Origin: Nanobdellota archaeon
Lineage (GTDB): Archaea; Nanobdellota; Nanobdellia; Woesearchaeales; JAGLXL01
DNA length: 64,000 nucleotides
Assembly (NCBI GenBank): GCA_023132895.1
Contig: JAGLXL010000002.1
Location: 62,001-126,000, forward strand
Direction of reading: 5' to 3'
The position numbers were made by a program, and so were the translations under genes. The notes below the pieces were generated by a model that was given only the letters and a program-made list of their open reading frames with translations, ran no database searches and was not told the origin of the DNA. This document shows positions 8,297-16,449 of this stretch, in pieces (position 1 is the stretch's first letter; every line of letters begins with the position of its first letter).

Positions 8297-8912
8297 AAGC
8301 AAAATAAATCAATGGCTAAAAGAGGACATCTCATTCAAAGAAACTTGCAATCATTGCCAAGAGTCCTGCATGGAAATTGGTCAAAAATCTGGTTATGGTG
8401 CAGTTATCATCTTTAAAGTTGGTGATTCGAATCAAAATGGCTGGTTTGCCACTTTATCCCCTAAAACTGGTGGGAGAGAAGATGATTTTACAATTCAGTT
8501 AATGCCTTGGGGCCACTTGACTCATTTTTCACAAATTAACCAATATCCTGAATTAGCCAAAAACTATGGAATTGGTTTTGCAAAAATAAACAACGCAATT
8601 GCCCAAATAATGGTTGAAGAAAATCCTAATTTTGATATCGCTCCTGAAAAAAGAGAGCACGCCACTTCAGTTGCCGCCTATGGCAAATCCACTAATTGGA
8701 AAGAAAAAAAAGAGCACCTCCATATCAAGATTTTCCCTTTCAGAGGAAATATTGGACAACCCTATACTGTTGATAGTTCCTTCGGAAGAAAGGAGATCTA
8801 TAATGATGAAAACAACCAGGAATTTGTCAAAATGAATCCAGTCAAAAAAACAATTATCTCACCAGAAAGATTCAAATACCTTACGCAAAAACTAATTACT
8901 TTATTAAAATGA
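8289..8912 (+). CDS. HIT-like (galactose-1-phosphate uridylyltransferase-like) protein
   Basis: A 207-residue protein. An N-terminal CNHCQESC cluster (Cys at about 20, 23 and 27) suggests a metal site. Then come GWFATLSPKTGG, DFTIQLMPWGHLTHFSQI and LAKNYGIGFAKIN, resembling the HIT fold, and EHLHIKIFPF (about 142-151), resembling the H-x-H-x loop of HIT hydrolases and transferases. The final catalytic His pattern is incomplete, so the reaction is unsure; nucleotidyl or AMP-lysine-type hydrolysis are possible. Overlaps both neighbours (8 and 4 bases) in the operon that starts at 4753 and ends with the PHP gene. Confidence 0.5.
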   Translation: MNESKINQWLKEDISFKETCNHCQESCMEIGQKSGYGAVIIFKVGDSNQNGWFATLSPKTGGREDDFTIQLMPWGHLTHFSQINQYPELAKNYGIGFAKINNAIAQIMVEENPNFDIAPEKREHATSVAAYGKSTNWKEKKEHLHIKIFPFRGNIGQPYTVDSSFGRKEIYNDENNQEFVKMNPVKKTIISPERFKYLTQKLITLLK

Positions 8913-9766
8913 AAATAGACCTCCATACCCACACTAATGCTTCTGACGGAGAGCTTCCTCCAGAAAAGCTAATCGATTTAGCCATACAATCTGGCCTTAA
9001 GGTCATTGCCATCACCGATCATGACACAATTAACAGCTGTCAAAAAGCTATTGAATACTCAAAAAATAAAGATATCGAAGTGATTCCTGGAATCGAAATA
9101 AGTTGTTATGAGGAAGAAAAAGGATGGATTGAGATACACATTGTTGGATTATTTATTGACTACCACAATCCTAAATTAGTCAAATTCTGTCAGAGTATCA
9201 AACAGGAAAGAATCAAACAAAAAAAAGAAATAATAAAAAAACTGCAAAAGTTAGGCTTTGATATCACTTTCGAAGAAGCCATTAAATTAGCCAGTTATTC
9301 GTTTGGACGCCCCCACTTAGCCCAGATTCTAGTCAAAAAATATCCAGAAAGATTCCCCGATGTCAAAGAAGTTTTTAACCAATTTTTAGGTAACGGCAAA
9401 CCAGCTTATGTAAAAAGAAACGATAAAATTAGGATCAAAGAGGCCATTGATATCATCAAAAAAGCAGGAGGTATACCAATTCTAGCGCATCCAGGAGTTT
9501 ACGAACAAGAAAATGCAGTTCAACTCATCAAATTTTTCGTTGAATGTGGTGGTCAAGGGATTGAGACCTATTACTCATATGATTTAATTAACAATCTTTC
9601 AGAAGAAGAATCAAATAAAAGAAACTCTTTTTTCCAGGAATACGCTCAGAAAAACAAATTGATTCAATCTGGAGGGTCTGACTTTCATGGAGAAATTAGG
9701 AAAACTGTTAAGTTAGGTCAAATAAATATTCCATATGAATTGATTAATAAACTCAAAAGAAATTAA
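8909..9766 (+). CDS. PHP-domain phosphoesterase (TrpH/YciV-like)
   Basis: A 285-residue PHP hydrolase. Metal motifs: KIDLHTHTNASDGELPPE at the N-terminus, ITDHDTI at about 32-38, IPGIEISC near 56, PILAHPGVY near 192, and SGGSDFHGE near 255. This is the full set of the YciV/RNase AM and 3',5'-nucleotide bisphosphate phosphatase group. Members of that group release phosphate from pAp. Because two sulfotransferase-like genes lie upstream, clearing PAP left after sulfation is an attractive inferred role; RNA end trimming is the alternative. It ends the 4753-9766 operon and overlaps the convergent deacetylase gene by 4 bases. Confidence 0.8.
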   Translation: MKIDLHTHTNASDGELPPEKLIDLAIQSGLKVIAITDHDTINSCQKAIEYSKNKDIEVIPGIEISCYEEEKGWIEIHIVGLFIDYHNPKLVKFCQSIKQERIKQKKEIIKKLQKLGFDITFEEAIKLASYSFGRPHLAQILVKKYPERFPDVKEVFNQFLGNGKPAYVKRNDKIRIKEAIDIIKKAGGIPILAHPGVYEQENAVQLIKFFVECGGQGIETYYSYDLINNLSEEESNKRNSFFQEYAQKNKLIQSGGSDFHGEIRKTVKLGQINIPYELINKLKRN

Positions 9767-10818
9767 ATTTTTAATAACCTTAATAATAAATATCTAAAAC
9801 CAGAAATGTTCATGATAAATTCTATCCAATCCATCCTATCATCGACTGCTATTCTTCTTAATTCAAATAAATCTGTTTTTTTATTATTAAACCCAGACAT
9901 TGTTGTTAGAGCGCAAGAGTAATTTAATTGTTTTAGGTAGGATTGAATCTGTTTATTAAAATCTTTAACTGTACCATTAGGATAAGCAAAGGGGAGTAAT
10001 TTTATTTTGATGTTTTTTTCTATAATTTTTTTGGCTAAAGATAATTCTTTCTTTAATTCTTTTGGAGAGCATTTAGTTAAGATTGCGTGGGTATGGGTAT
10101 GCCCCCCTATGGAAACTAATTCTTTTTCAACCATTTTTTGAACCTGATGCCAATCTAAGGGAAGGTAAATCTCCGGAGTTTTTTCGTTTAAAGTTAATTT
10201 ATTTTTTAAGAGTGATTCTAACTCAGCAATAAATTTCAGCCTTAATCCTTGAGGTTCCGATTTGATTAGGGATTTTATTTTTTTTAAAGATTTTAGTTTC
10301 AAATCATCATTACGAAGATCAAGGAGGAGTTTCTGATCATGAACATTTAATCTATAATGGTTAGGTCTAGCCAAAGCAAGTGCATATTCAACTCTGTCCA
10401 TCCAGAGAAATTCTTTTTGATTTACAAAAGAAGTGGTTAAAAATATGGTTGCAGGAATATTTAACTTTTTTAAAATGGGATAAGCTAAGCTATAATTAGA
10501 AAGATATCCATCATCCATTGTGATTATTAAGGAATACAAAGGAAATTTTTTGCCATTTTTATGAGAATCAACAAACTGTTTTAGTGAAATAATATTGTAT
10601 TTGTTTTTTAGGTATTTCATTTGGGAATGAAACTTTTTAATCTGAAGATGTTTACTATCACTAAATTTTGAGAAAAAATTATTTTTCTCGTTACTGAAGC
10701 CATGATAAAACAAGATTTGGACTTTGTTTTTGTTTAAATTCCGTAAAAATCGATGGATTTGAAAATAATATGATAGTTTGTAAATTATCTTTTTGGTAAT
10801 TATTTTAACTGGAGGCAT
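9763..10818 (-). CDS. Polysaccharide deacetylase (NodB homology domain)
   Basis: A 351-residue carbohydrate esterase 4-like protein. Seen: ILFYHGFS near residue 35 and LIITMDDGYLSNYSLAYPIL (about 97-116; catalytic Asp pair), then IPATIFLTTSFV and IGGHTHTHAIL (about 237-247), with His residues expected to bind metal. It would remove N-acetyl groups from an amino-sugar polymer or lipid-linked sugar. There is no cleavable signal peptide, only a basic N-terminus, so it could act on a cytoplasmic glycan precursor. It follows the phosphodiesterase gene at 10819 with no gap, so the two are probably co-transcribed from the sulfatase promoter at 13831. Confidence 0.8.
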   Translation of the reverse strand: MPPVKIITKKIIYKLSYYFQIHRFLRNLNKNKVQILFYHGFSNEKNNFFSKFSDSKHLQIKKFHSQMKYLKNKYNIISLKQFVDSHKNGKKFPLYSLIITMDDGYLSNYSLAYPILKKLNIPATIFLTTSFVNQKEFLWMDRVEYALALARPNHYRLNVHDQKLLLDLRNDDLKLKSLKKIKSLIKSEPQGLRLKFIAELESLLKNKLTLNEKTPEIYLPLDWHQVQKMVEKELVSIGGHTHTHAILTKCSPKELKKELSLAKKIIEKNIKIKLLPFAYPNGTVKDFNKQIQSYLKQLNYSCALTTMSGFNNKKTDLFELRRIAVDDRMDWIEFIMNISGFRYLLLRLLKI

Positions 10819-12345
10819 TTAAATTTTTATATCTCTTATTGATTCTCTTAATAATTCTTTTTCTTCTTCTGTTCTGTCTGTTTCCGAAAATTGTATTGGT
10901 TGTTTAACTAGTTCAGATTCATTGTCAAAAATATTTAAAACCTTACCGTCCATATCTTTGGGTGTAGGAATTCCTAAAATATGGAGTATTGTTGGTACTA
11001 CGTCGTAAATATTTGCATCCTTTACTTCACACCTCTTTTTTATTCCTTTTCCGTAGGCCATAAAAATACCGTTTAAAGAATGCATATCTCTCTTAACATA
11101 TAAAAAATCAGTATCTCCGATAGTACTGTCAATTTCAAATCGTTCAGGAATAATTACTATTTCGCCTAATTCCTTCCGATACTTACCACAATAAAATTCA
11201 TCACAATCATGAGCCTCAATTCCTTCGACTTTGTTTAGTGCATTTAAGAGTTCTTTTTTTAATTTTACCTTTTCCTTACTAGTTATTTTTTCATTAAAAA
11301 AAATTATGCTTTCAAAAGTTGAACGGCAATAAGCTTTTGTTTTTTCAATATCAAACCCCGGCTGTTTTATTACATCAAAGGGACAGTACCTAATAAAGAG
11401 GTCATAAAAATTTTCCAAAAGTTTAAACATTTTTGGGCGTTTTTTAATAAAAACAACCAATTTAGAGATATCAATATTGCCTCTTTTTTTTTGTCTTCGA
11501 TTAACTACTTCTTTCAGTTGTATCCCATCTTTTGCTGTTTTCAAATAACCTTGATTTTTAAGCCAGCTGTTTACAAAGAATTTACCCTCATAAACCTTAA
11601 AACCATGGTCACTAACAATCAAAACTCCTGCATCTTCATCTTTATTCTCATCAATCCATTTAATTAATAGATCTAGTTTCTGGCAAATCCTTTTACAAAC
11701 AACGGTTTTCTTATTTATCTTTTTATCTATTAAATCACTAAACGCTTTATGCTGAATCATGTCTAAAATTGGAATAACAAAGAAACTTAAATCATGTTCT
11801 TTAGCAGCAAGAACTTCTTTAACAACATCAATCTGTGATTCAAGAACTTCTTCAGCTGAATTAAGGTATTTAATCACACTTCTGCTTCTATTAGCACGAT
11901 TTTTATAATTCTTAAGGGACGGATATCTCTCGGAAAGAGATTTTGGGTGGAAAAGATCTTCAATTTTTTCATATACATGAAGCCAGGAACAAATAATATC
12001 TCCTTTAATTTTTGGCGGGTAGGTATAGGGGAGATTCATAATAAAACATTTCAAATTATTTTCATGAGCAATTTCGTAGAAAGTACGTGCTTTAAGATCT
12101 TCTCCAGTTAAAAGTTGCAAATTAAAATGTTTATCGTACTTAAGGAAATTAGCAATTCCATGGTTGCCAACATTATTCCCCGTCTGAAATGATGTCCAGG
12201 TAGAACCAGTATAATTTGGTAGAGTAGTTTTAAGGAGACCTTGCATATCTTCTTTCAAATGCTTATGTAACGTTGGCATATCTTCCTTACAAGCTTCGAG
12301 AATGTTATGGTTCAACGCATCCAGTCCAAGTATTATCAATTTCAT
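10819..12345 (-). CDS. Alkaline phosphatase superfamily (type I phosphodiesterase) protein
   Basis: A 508-residue paralog-like companion of the gene at 4753. Seen: IILGLDALNHNIL (3-15; first metal Asp), the nucleophile region LPNYTGSTWTSFQTG (around 42-56), IPILDMIQHKAF (about 190-201), VLIVSDHGFKVYEG (near 236), and the C-terminal IYDVVPTILHILGIPTPKDMDG that usually closes these domains. No signal peptide. It ends in RESIRDIKI and lacks the RLESLGYLD tail of its neighbour. It sits in a three-gene minus-strand operon, sulfatase then phosphodiesterase then deacetylase. The substrate is unknown, but envelope glycan phosphoesters fit the context. Confidence 0.75.
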   Translation of the reverse strand: MKLIILGLDALNHNILEACKEDMPTLHKHLKEDMQGLLKTTLPNYTGSTWTSFQTGNNVGNHGIANFLKYDKHFNLQLLTGEDLKARTFYEIAHENNLKCFIMNLPYTYPPKIKGDIICSWLHVYEKIEDLFHPKSLSERYPSLKNYKNRANRSRSVIKYLNSAEEVLESQIDVVKEVLAAKEHDLSFFVIPILDMIQHKAFSDLIDKKINKKTVVCKRICQKLDLLIKWIDENKDEDAGVLIVSDHGFKVYEGKFFVNSWLKNQGYLKTAKDGIQLKEVVNRRQKKRGNIDISKLVVFIKKRPKMFKLLENFYDLFIRYCPFDVIKQPGFDIEKTKAYCRSTFESIIFFNEKITSKEKVKLKKELLNALNKVEGIEAHDCDEFYCGKYRKELGEIVIIPERFEIDSTIGDTDFLYVKRDMHSLNGIFMAYGKGIKKRCEVKDANIYDVVPTILHILGIPTPKDMDGKVLNIFDNESELVKQPIQFSETDRTEEEKELLRESIRDIKI

Positions 12346-12354
12346 TTTTATTAT

Positions 12355-13815
12355 TTAATCAAGATAACCAAGACTTTCTAATCTTCGCATTCTTTCTTTG
12401 GTACGTGTTTCGTCTTCTTGTTCCTGCTTGTTTACCTCAGAAGAGGAAGGGTCTTCCTTATCTTGGTCACTCTTACTAGAATTCTTTAAAATAAATTTAT
12501 TAAATGTTTTTTGATAACGGTCTTTTATTTCTTTATAATTTTCATCATTTATGACATTTTTTACTTCTCCTGGATCTTTTATAATATTAAATAGTAATTC
12601 ACCCATTAAATCATCTTTGATATATTTATATTTTTTATCCCTTATACCCCTAAAAAAATACTTCTTTTTGTCTTTTGCAAACTCATCAAGAACCCATCTG
12701 GTACTTGTATGGTAATTCTCAAAATAAACAAGGTTTCTTTCTTGATTCAAAAAATTAATGCCCCTCCAATCAGACGGTCTATTTTCATCACTAATCCCCG
12801 CTAAACCAAGTATAGTAGGAGGAAGATCAATTAGAGAGATTAATTTATCTTGAGAGATATCAAACTTCTTTGAAAAAATAAAAGGCACCTTAAGATTAAT
12901 GTCGTATGGTTTTGATTTGTGACATAGATTATTATGTTCATTAAATTCTTCTCCATGGTCCGCTGTAATCAACAGTAAAGTCTCGTCTTCTAAACCCTTG
13001 TCCTTTAAAAATTGGAAAAAATTTTTGATATTTTCATCAACATAACTGATGGCTGCATCATACATATTTCTTATTTTATCTACTTCACTAACAGTTAACT
13101 CAACTTTATTATGGACCGCTCTCCTTAATTTAAGGTCAAGATAATAAGCTTCTCTTTTGGAGATATGAGAGCAGAACTTATTATAGTGTTTTTTAGTAGA
13201 AAAGTATGGTTCATGAGAATCCATAAAATGAACCCAAATGAATAAATTTTTATCCAAGTTCGCATCTATCCAAGCGATAACATCTGAGATTATTGTCTCA
13301 GCACTTTTACTCGTTTTTATCATTGATTCGGATTTATAGCATAATTTAACCCAGGAATAAAGTTTTTCAATTAACCCAAAAGTTTTAGGGCTTTTTTGTA
13401 AAAAATTTATTAATTTTTCTTTCTTAGATTTTTTAATTCGATTTACATTTTTATAAGCAAAGTAATCTTGGAAAAAATTAAATCCTTTGTTATAACCATA
13501 ATCTCTCGACATATAAACACTAGAAAAAAATGCTGCGCAACTATATCCATTTTTTTTCAAAATTTCAGAAACAAGAGTTGTCTGACTTGGAAGAGGGATA
13601 TAATCACCATACTGCAAAGGATACACCCCGGCGAGAATAGAAGGAAAACTAGCAGCTGAATACGGGCCAGTCGAAAAGGTATTATTCAGTTTTGTTCCTT
13701 TCTTAGCTAAGCTATCCAAAAAAGGTGACGTGTTTTTTTGGTAACCATAACAACCCAAACTATCCTGTCTTACAGCATCAATAGTGAGTAATATTATTCT
13801 TTTAAACGATTTCAT
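12355..13815 (-). CDS. Sulfatase-like (AlkP superfamily) protein with RLESLGYLD tail
   Basis: A 486-residue sulfatase-fold protein. Seen: IILLTIDAVRQDSLGCYGY at 7-25 (metal Asp, then the YG turn of sulfatases), the nucleophile stretch TGPYSAASFPSILAG (about 49-63), HFMDSHEPY (about 195-203) and LLITADHGEEFNEH (about 281-294). The formylglycine motif C/S-x-P-x-R is absent, so a Ser/Thr-nucleophile phosphoester enzyme or phosphoglycerol-transferase type is as likely as a true sulfatase. A charged linker leads to a C-terminal RMRRLESLGYLD, matching the small RHH protein at 4496. It is first in its operon, with a TATA box 16-25 bases upstream. Confidence 0.75.
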   Translation of the reverse strand: MKSFKRIILLTIDAVRQDSLGCYGYQKNTSPFLDSLAKKGTKLNNTFSTGPYSAASFPSILAGVYPLQYGDYIPLPSQTTLVSEILKKNGYSCAAFFSSVYMSRDYGYNKGFNFFQDYFAYKNVNRIKKSKKEKLINFLQKSPKTFGLIEKLYSWVKLCYKSESMIKTSKSAETIISDVIAWIDANLDKNLFIWVHFMDSHEPYFSTKKHYNKFCSHISKREAYYLDLKLRRAVHNKVELTVSEVDKIRNMYDAAISYVDENIKNFFQFLKDKGLEDETLLLITADHGEEFNEHNNLCHKSKPYDINLKVPFIFSKKFDISQDKLISLIDLPPTILGLAGISDENRPSDWRGINFLNQERNLVYFENYHTSTRWVLDEFAKDKKKYFFRGIRDKKYKYIKDDLMGELLFNIIKDPGEVKNVINDENYKEIKDRYQKTFNKFILKNSSKSDQDKEDPSSSEVNKQEQEDETRTKERMRRLESLGYLD

Positions 13816-13830
13816 CTCTTATTGGCAACT

Positions 13831-13840
13831 TTATTTAAAA
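13831..13840 (-). promoter_or_regulatory. TATA box for the 13815-9763 operon
   Basis: TTTTAAATAA on the minus strand, 16-25 bases before the sulfatase start codon. This spacing predicts a leaderless or near-leaderless mRNA. Confidence 0.5.
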
Positions 13841-13880
13841 AGGTATTTAAAACTTATTAAATTAAGGGGGCTTCACAAAA

Positions 13881-13890
13881 TATTTAAATA
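13881..13890 (+). promoter_or_regulatory. TATA box for the methyltransferase at 13911
   Basis: TATTTAAATA lies 21-30 bases before the ATG at 13911. The distance supports that ATG over the TTG three bases earlier and predicts a leaderless mRNA. Confidence 0.55.
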
Positions 13891-13910
13891 AAAGTAATAA
13901 CAAAGGATTG

Positions 13911-14678
13911 ATGTCAAATAGGAAGGCTTATGAAGCAAAAAATGTAGTGAAAGAATACTCCGCTCAAAAACATCTTCAAAAAGCAGAAGAAACTATACTT
14001 AAAAGATTTAAAGAAAGATTTAAAAAAATGAAGATGTTGGACATTGGTGTAGGAGGTGGTCGAACCACATATCATTTCGCTAATTTGGTTAAAGAATATG
14101 TTGGAATAGATTATTCTAAAAACATGGTAAAGGAGTGTATAAAAAAATTTCCCAACTACTCCAATAAAACTTCTTTTAAAGTATGTGATGCAAGATCCAT
14201 GAGAATCTTTAATAATGACTATTTTGATTTTATTTTGTTTAGTTTTAACGGTATAGACTACATGTCTCACCAAGACAGATTAAAAACTTTGGAAGAAATA
14301 AAAAGGTTGTGTAAGAAAAATGGATTTTTTTGTTTTTCGACGCATAATCTTCAAAGTATCGGTAAGGTATTTTCAATCCAGATTTCCTATAATCCCATTA
14401 AAATGATTTGGAGATTTTTCTGTTATCTTAGGATAATTTTTTCAAATAAGAATATTAAAAAGATAAAAGATAAAAACTACGCTATTATTAACGACGGTGC
14501 TCACAGATTTAAATTAAGAACGTTTTATATCAAACCGAAGGAACAAATCAAACAACTCAACCATTTAGGATTTAAAAACATTCAAATTTACTCCTCACTC
14601 ACAGGCGAGGAAATTAAAAATAAGAAAAAACTAAACTGGATCAAAGATAGCTGGCTTTATTTCCATTGTCAGGTTTGA
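13911..14678 (+). CDS. SAM-dependent methyltransferase
   Basis: A 255-residue class I methyltransferase. Motif I is MLDIGVGGGRTTYHFA (about residues 42-57), followed by YVGIDYSKNMVKECIKKFP with its acidic cofactor contact. FDFILFSFNGIDYM and KKNGFFCFSTHN are motifs II and III. The C-terminal part (about 160-255) is basic and aromatic-rich, perhaps peripheral to the membrane. The start is the ATG after the TTG, chosen from TATA spacing. A second methyltransferase follows after 52 bases. The substrate is unknown; glycan O-methylation is an inference from the island. Confidence 0.75.
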   Translation: MSNRKAYEAKNVVKEYSAQKHLQKAEETILKRFKERFKKMKMLDIGVGGGRTTYHFANLVKEYVGIDYSKNMVKECIKKFPNYSNKTSFKVCDARSMRIFNNDYFDFILFSFNGIDYMSHQDRLKTLEEIKRLCKKNGFFCFSTHNLQSIGKVFSIQISYNPIKMIWRFFCYLRIIFSNKNIKKIKDKNYAIINDGAHRFKLRTFYIKPKEQIKQLNHLGFKNIQIYSSLTGEEIKNKKKLNWIKDSWLYFHCQV

Positions 14679-14730
14679 TAAGAACATACTTCCAATAGAT
14701 TTATAAAAAAACATCATAGATTTTGAGGAT

Positions 14731-15477
14731 ATGACCAAACTTACTTCAAGAGAATATTGGGAATCTTGTTGGGATAAAAAACAGAAGGTAAAAAGATTTC
14801 CTAAAAAGATAATTACTTTTGATTTAATTTCGAAATTTCTCCCCAAAAATTCTAAACTAAAATGTATAGAAATAGGTTGTGTCCCTGGAAGGTTTATGAT
14901 TGCCTTTAATAAATTATTTGGGTATCAAGTAACTGGCATTGATTATTGTGATTTGAAACAAACTGAGATTAACTTAAAAGATGCTGGTGTTGAAAACGTC
15001 CAACTCATCAAAGAAGATTTCAATATTTTTTCTCCGAAACAAAGGTATGATGTTGTAAGTTCTTTCGGCTTCATCGAACATTTTGATGACCCCGCCCAAC
15101 AAATTGAAAAGATGGTTAAAATTCTTAATCCTGGGGGCTACCTTGTAATGGACTTGCCCAATTTAAGATATGGACAATACCTCCTCCATAAACTCTTAGA
15201 TAGACCTGACGTTTTTGAAGCTCATAATCTCAAAATAATGGATTTAAAAAAAATTGAACAAATTATGAAAAAATACAATTTAAAAACTTTATTCTTGGGA
15301 TATTATAAACCATTCCAGTACTGGCATACAAATAAAAATCCAATTATGAAATTAATTAATCTTCCAATTTTAGCCGTTAGCTTTGCTGTAGATAATATTT
15401 TTGATAAATTAGGGTGGAATTTGTATTTAACTAATAAATATTTTTCCCCATACATCATGTATATTGGGAAAAAATAA
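14731..15477 (+). CDS. SAM-dependent methyltransferase
   Basis: A 248-residue class I methyltransferase. Motif I CIEIGCVPGRFMIAF (about 47-61) has Val-Pro where G-x-G is usual. It is followed by VTGIDYCDLKQTEIN, VVSSFGFIEHFDDP (about 110-123; motif II, with the EHF seen in UbiE-like and glycan methyltransferases) and ILNPGGYLVMDLPN. It lies between another methyltransferase and the FemAB-like gene, spaced 30-52 bases, all on the plus strand, so one operon 13911-16449 is likely. Substrate unknown. Confidence 0.75.
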   Translation: MTKLTSREYWESCWDKKQKVKRFPKKIITFDLISKFLPKNSKLKCIEIGCVPGRFMIAFNKLFGYQVTGIDYCDLKQTEINLKDAGVENVQLIKEDFNIFSPKQRYDVVSSFGFIEHFDDPAQQIEKMVKILNPGGYLVMDLPNLRYGQYLLHKLLDRPDVFEAHNLKIMDLKKIEQIMKKYNLKTLFLGYYKPFQYWHTNKNPIMKLINLPILAVSFAVDNIFDKLGWNLYLTNKYFSPYIMYIGKK

Positions 15478-15507
15478 ACTAATTATTTTATTACTAATGG
15501 GGACTTT

Positions 15508-16449
15508 ATGATAGAAATTAAAAAAAGAAAATGGCAAGAAGAGATAGATAAAGTTTCTTTCCATACTTTTTTTCATACTCTTGAGTGGCTGGAATTAGTC
15601 GAAAAACATTATTCTTGGCTTAAACTTAAGTTAATTAAATCTAATGGCAAATTATTTCCTTATTTTACCTATAAAAATAAAGTTATTTCTCTTCCTTTTT
15701 GTGAATATGGCGGACCTATCTCAAATGAAAAATTAGAAGAAAAAGAAATCATTAAATTCACTAATTATTTTAAAAAATATAAAATTTCTTCTCACCCATT
15801 CTTACTTCAGCAAGAATCGGATATGGGTTCTTATATTTTAGAACTAAAAAATAAAACAATTGATGACTTAATGCAAAGTTTTAGAAAAACTACTCGCCAT
15901 TCAATTAGATATTCCCAAAAAGAAAATCTTATTATTTCTGAAATGAAAACAGAAAAAGACCTTAAAAAATTCTATAAATTGTATGTCCAAAGTATGAAAA
16001 AAAATTATGCTTTTCCTGTCTCATTTAAATTTATTAAAGATTTAAGCCAAAATAAAAACATTAAAACTTGGATTGCCAAACAAAATAATCAAATTGTTTC
16101 AGGAATAATGGTTATTTTTTATAACAAATATGCTCATTATTCAAAAAGTTGTAATATTTATAGGCTAGGTCTTCATGCTAATTATGCTCTAATTTGGCAT
16201 GCTATCCAGTACGCCTTAAATAATGGATACCATTATTTTGATTTTGGTGCAACTAAAAAATCTGCTAAATTATCTGTTTTCAAAAGGGGCTGGGGAACTC
16301 AGGAATATTCCATTCCCACGTTTACAGACCAAAATCAAACAGGCCATCAATCAAAAAATGATTTTTTAAAAAAAATCTGGAGAAAAATTCCTTGTTTTAT
16401 CTTCGCTAAAACTAGCAGTTTAGCTCATAAGAAAATGTTTTATACATGA
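15508..16449 (+). CDS. FemAB/GNAT-like (BioF2-type) acyl/aminoacyl transferase
   Basis: A 313-residue protein with the double-GNAT layout of FemABX and BioF2-like transferases. Seen: FFHTLEWLELVEKHYSW near residue 14, the hinge RKTTRHSIRYSQKEN at about 129-143, a second domain with WIAKQNNQIVSGIMVIFY, and a terminal HYFDFGATKKSAKLSVFKRGWG, typical of this family. In bacteria such enzymes add amino acids to peptidoglycan stems or acylate exopolysaccharide. Murein is not expected in this organism, so modification of a surface glycan is inferred, probably after transfer from bacteria. It overlaps the convergent GT4 gene by 10 bases. Confidence 0.7.
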   Translation: MIEIKKRKWQEEIDKVSFHTFFHTLEWLELVEKHYSWLKLKLIKSNGKLFPYFTYKNKVISLPFCEYGGPISNEKLEEKEIIKFTNYFKKYKISSHPFLLQQESDMGSYILELKNKTIDDLMQSFRKTTRHSIRYSQKENLIISEMKTEKDLKKFYKLYVQSMKKNYAFPVSFKFIKDLSQNKNIKTWIAKQNNQIVSGIMVIFYNKYAHYSKSCNIYRLGLHANYALIWHAIQYALNNGYHYFDFGATKKSAKLSVFKRGWGTQEYSIPTFTDQNQTGHQSKNDFLKKIWRKIPCFIFAKTSSLAHKKMFYT

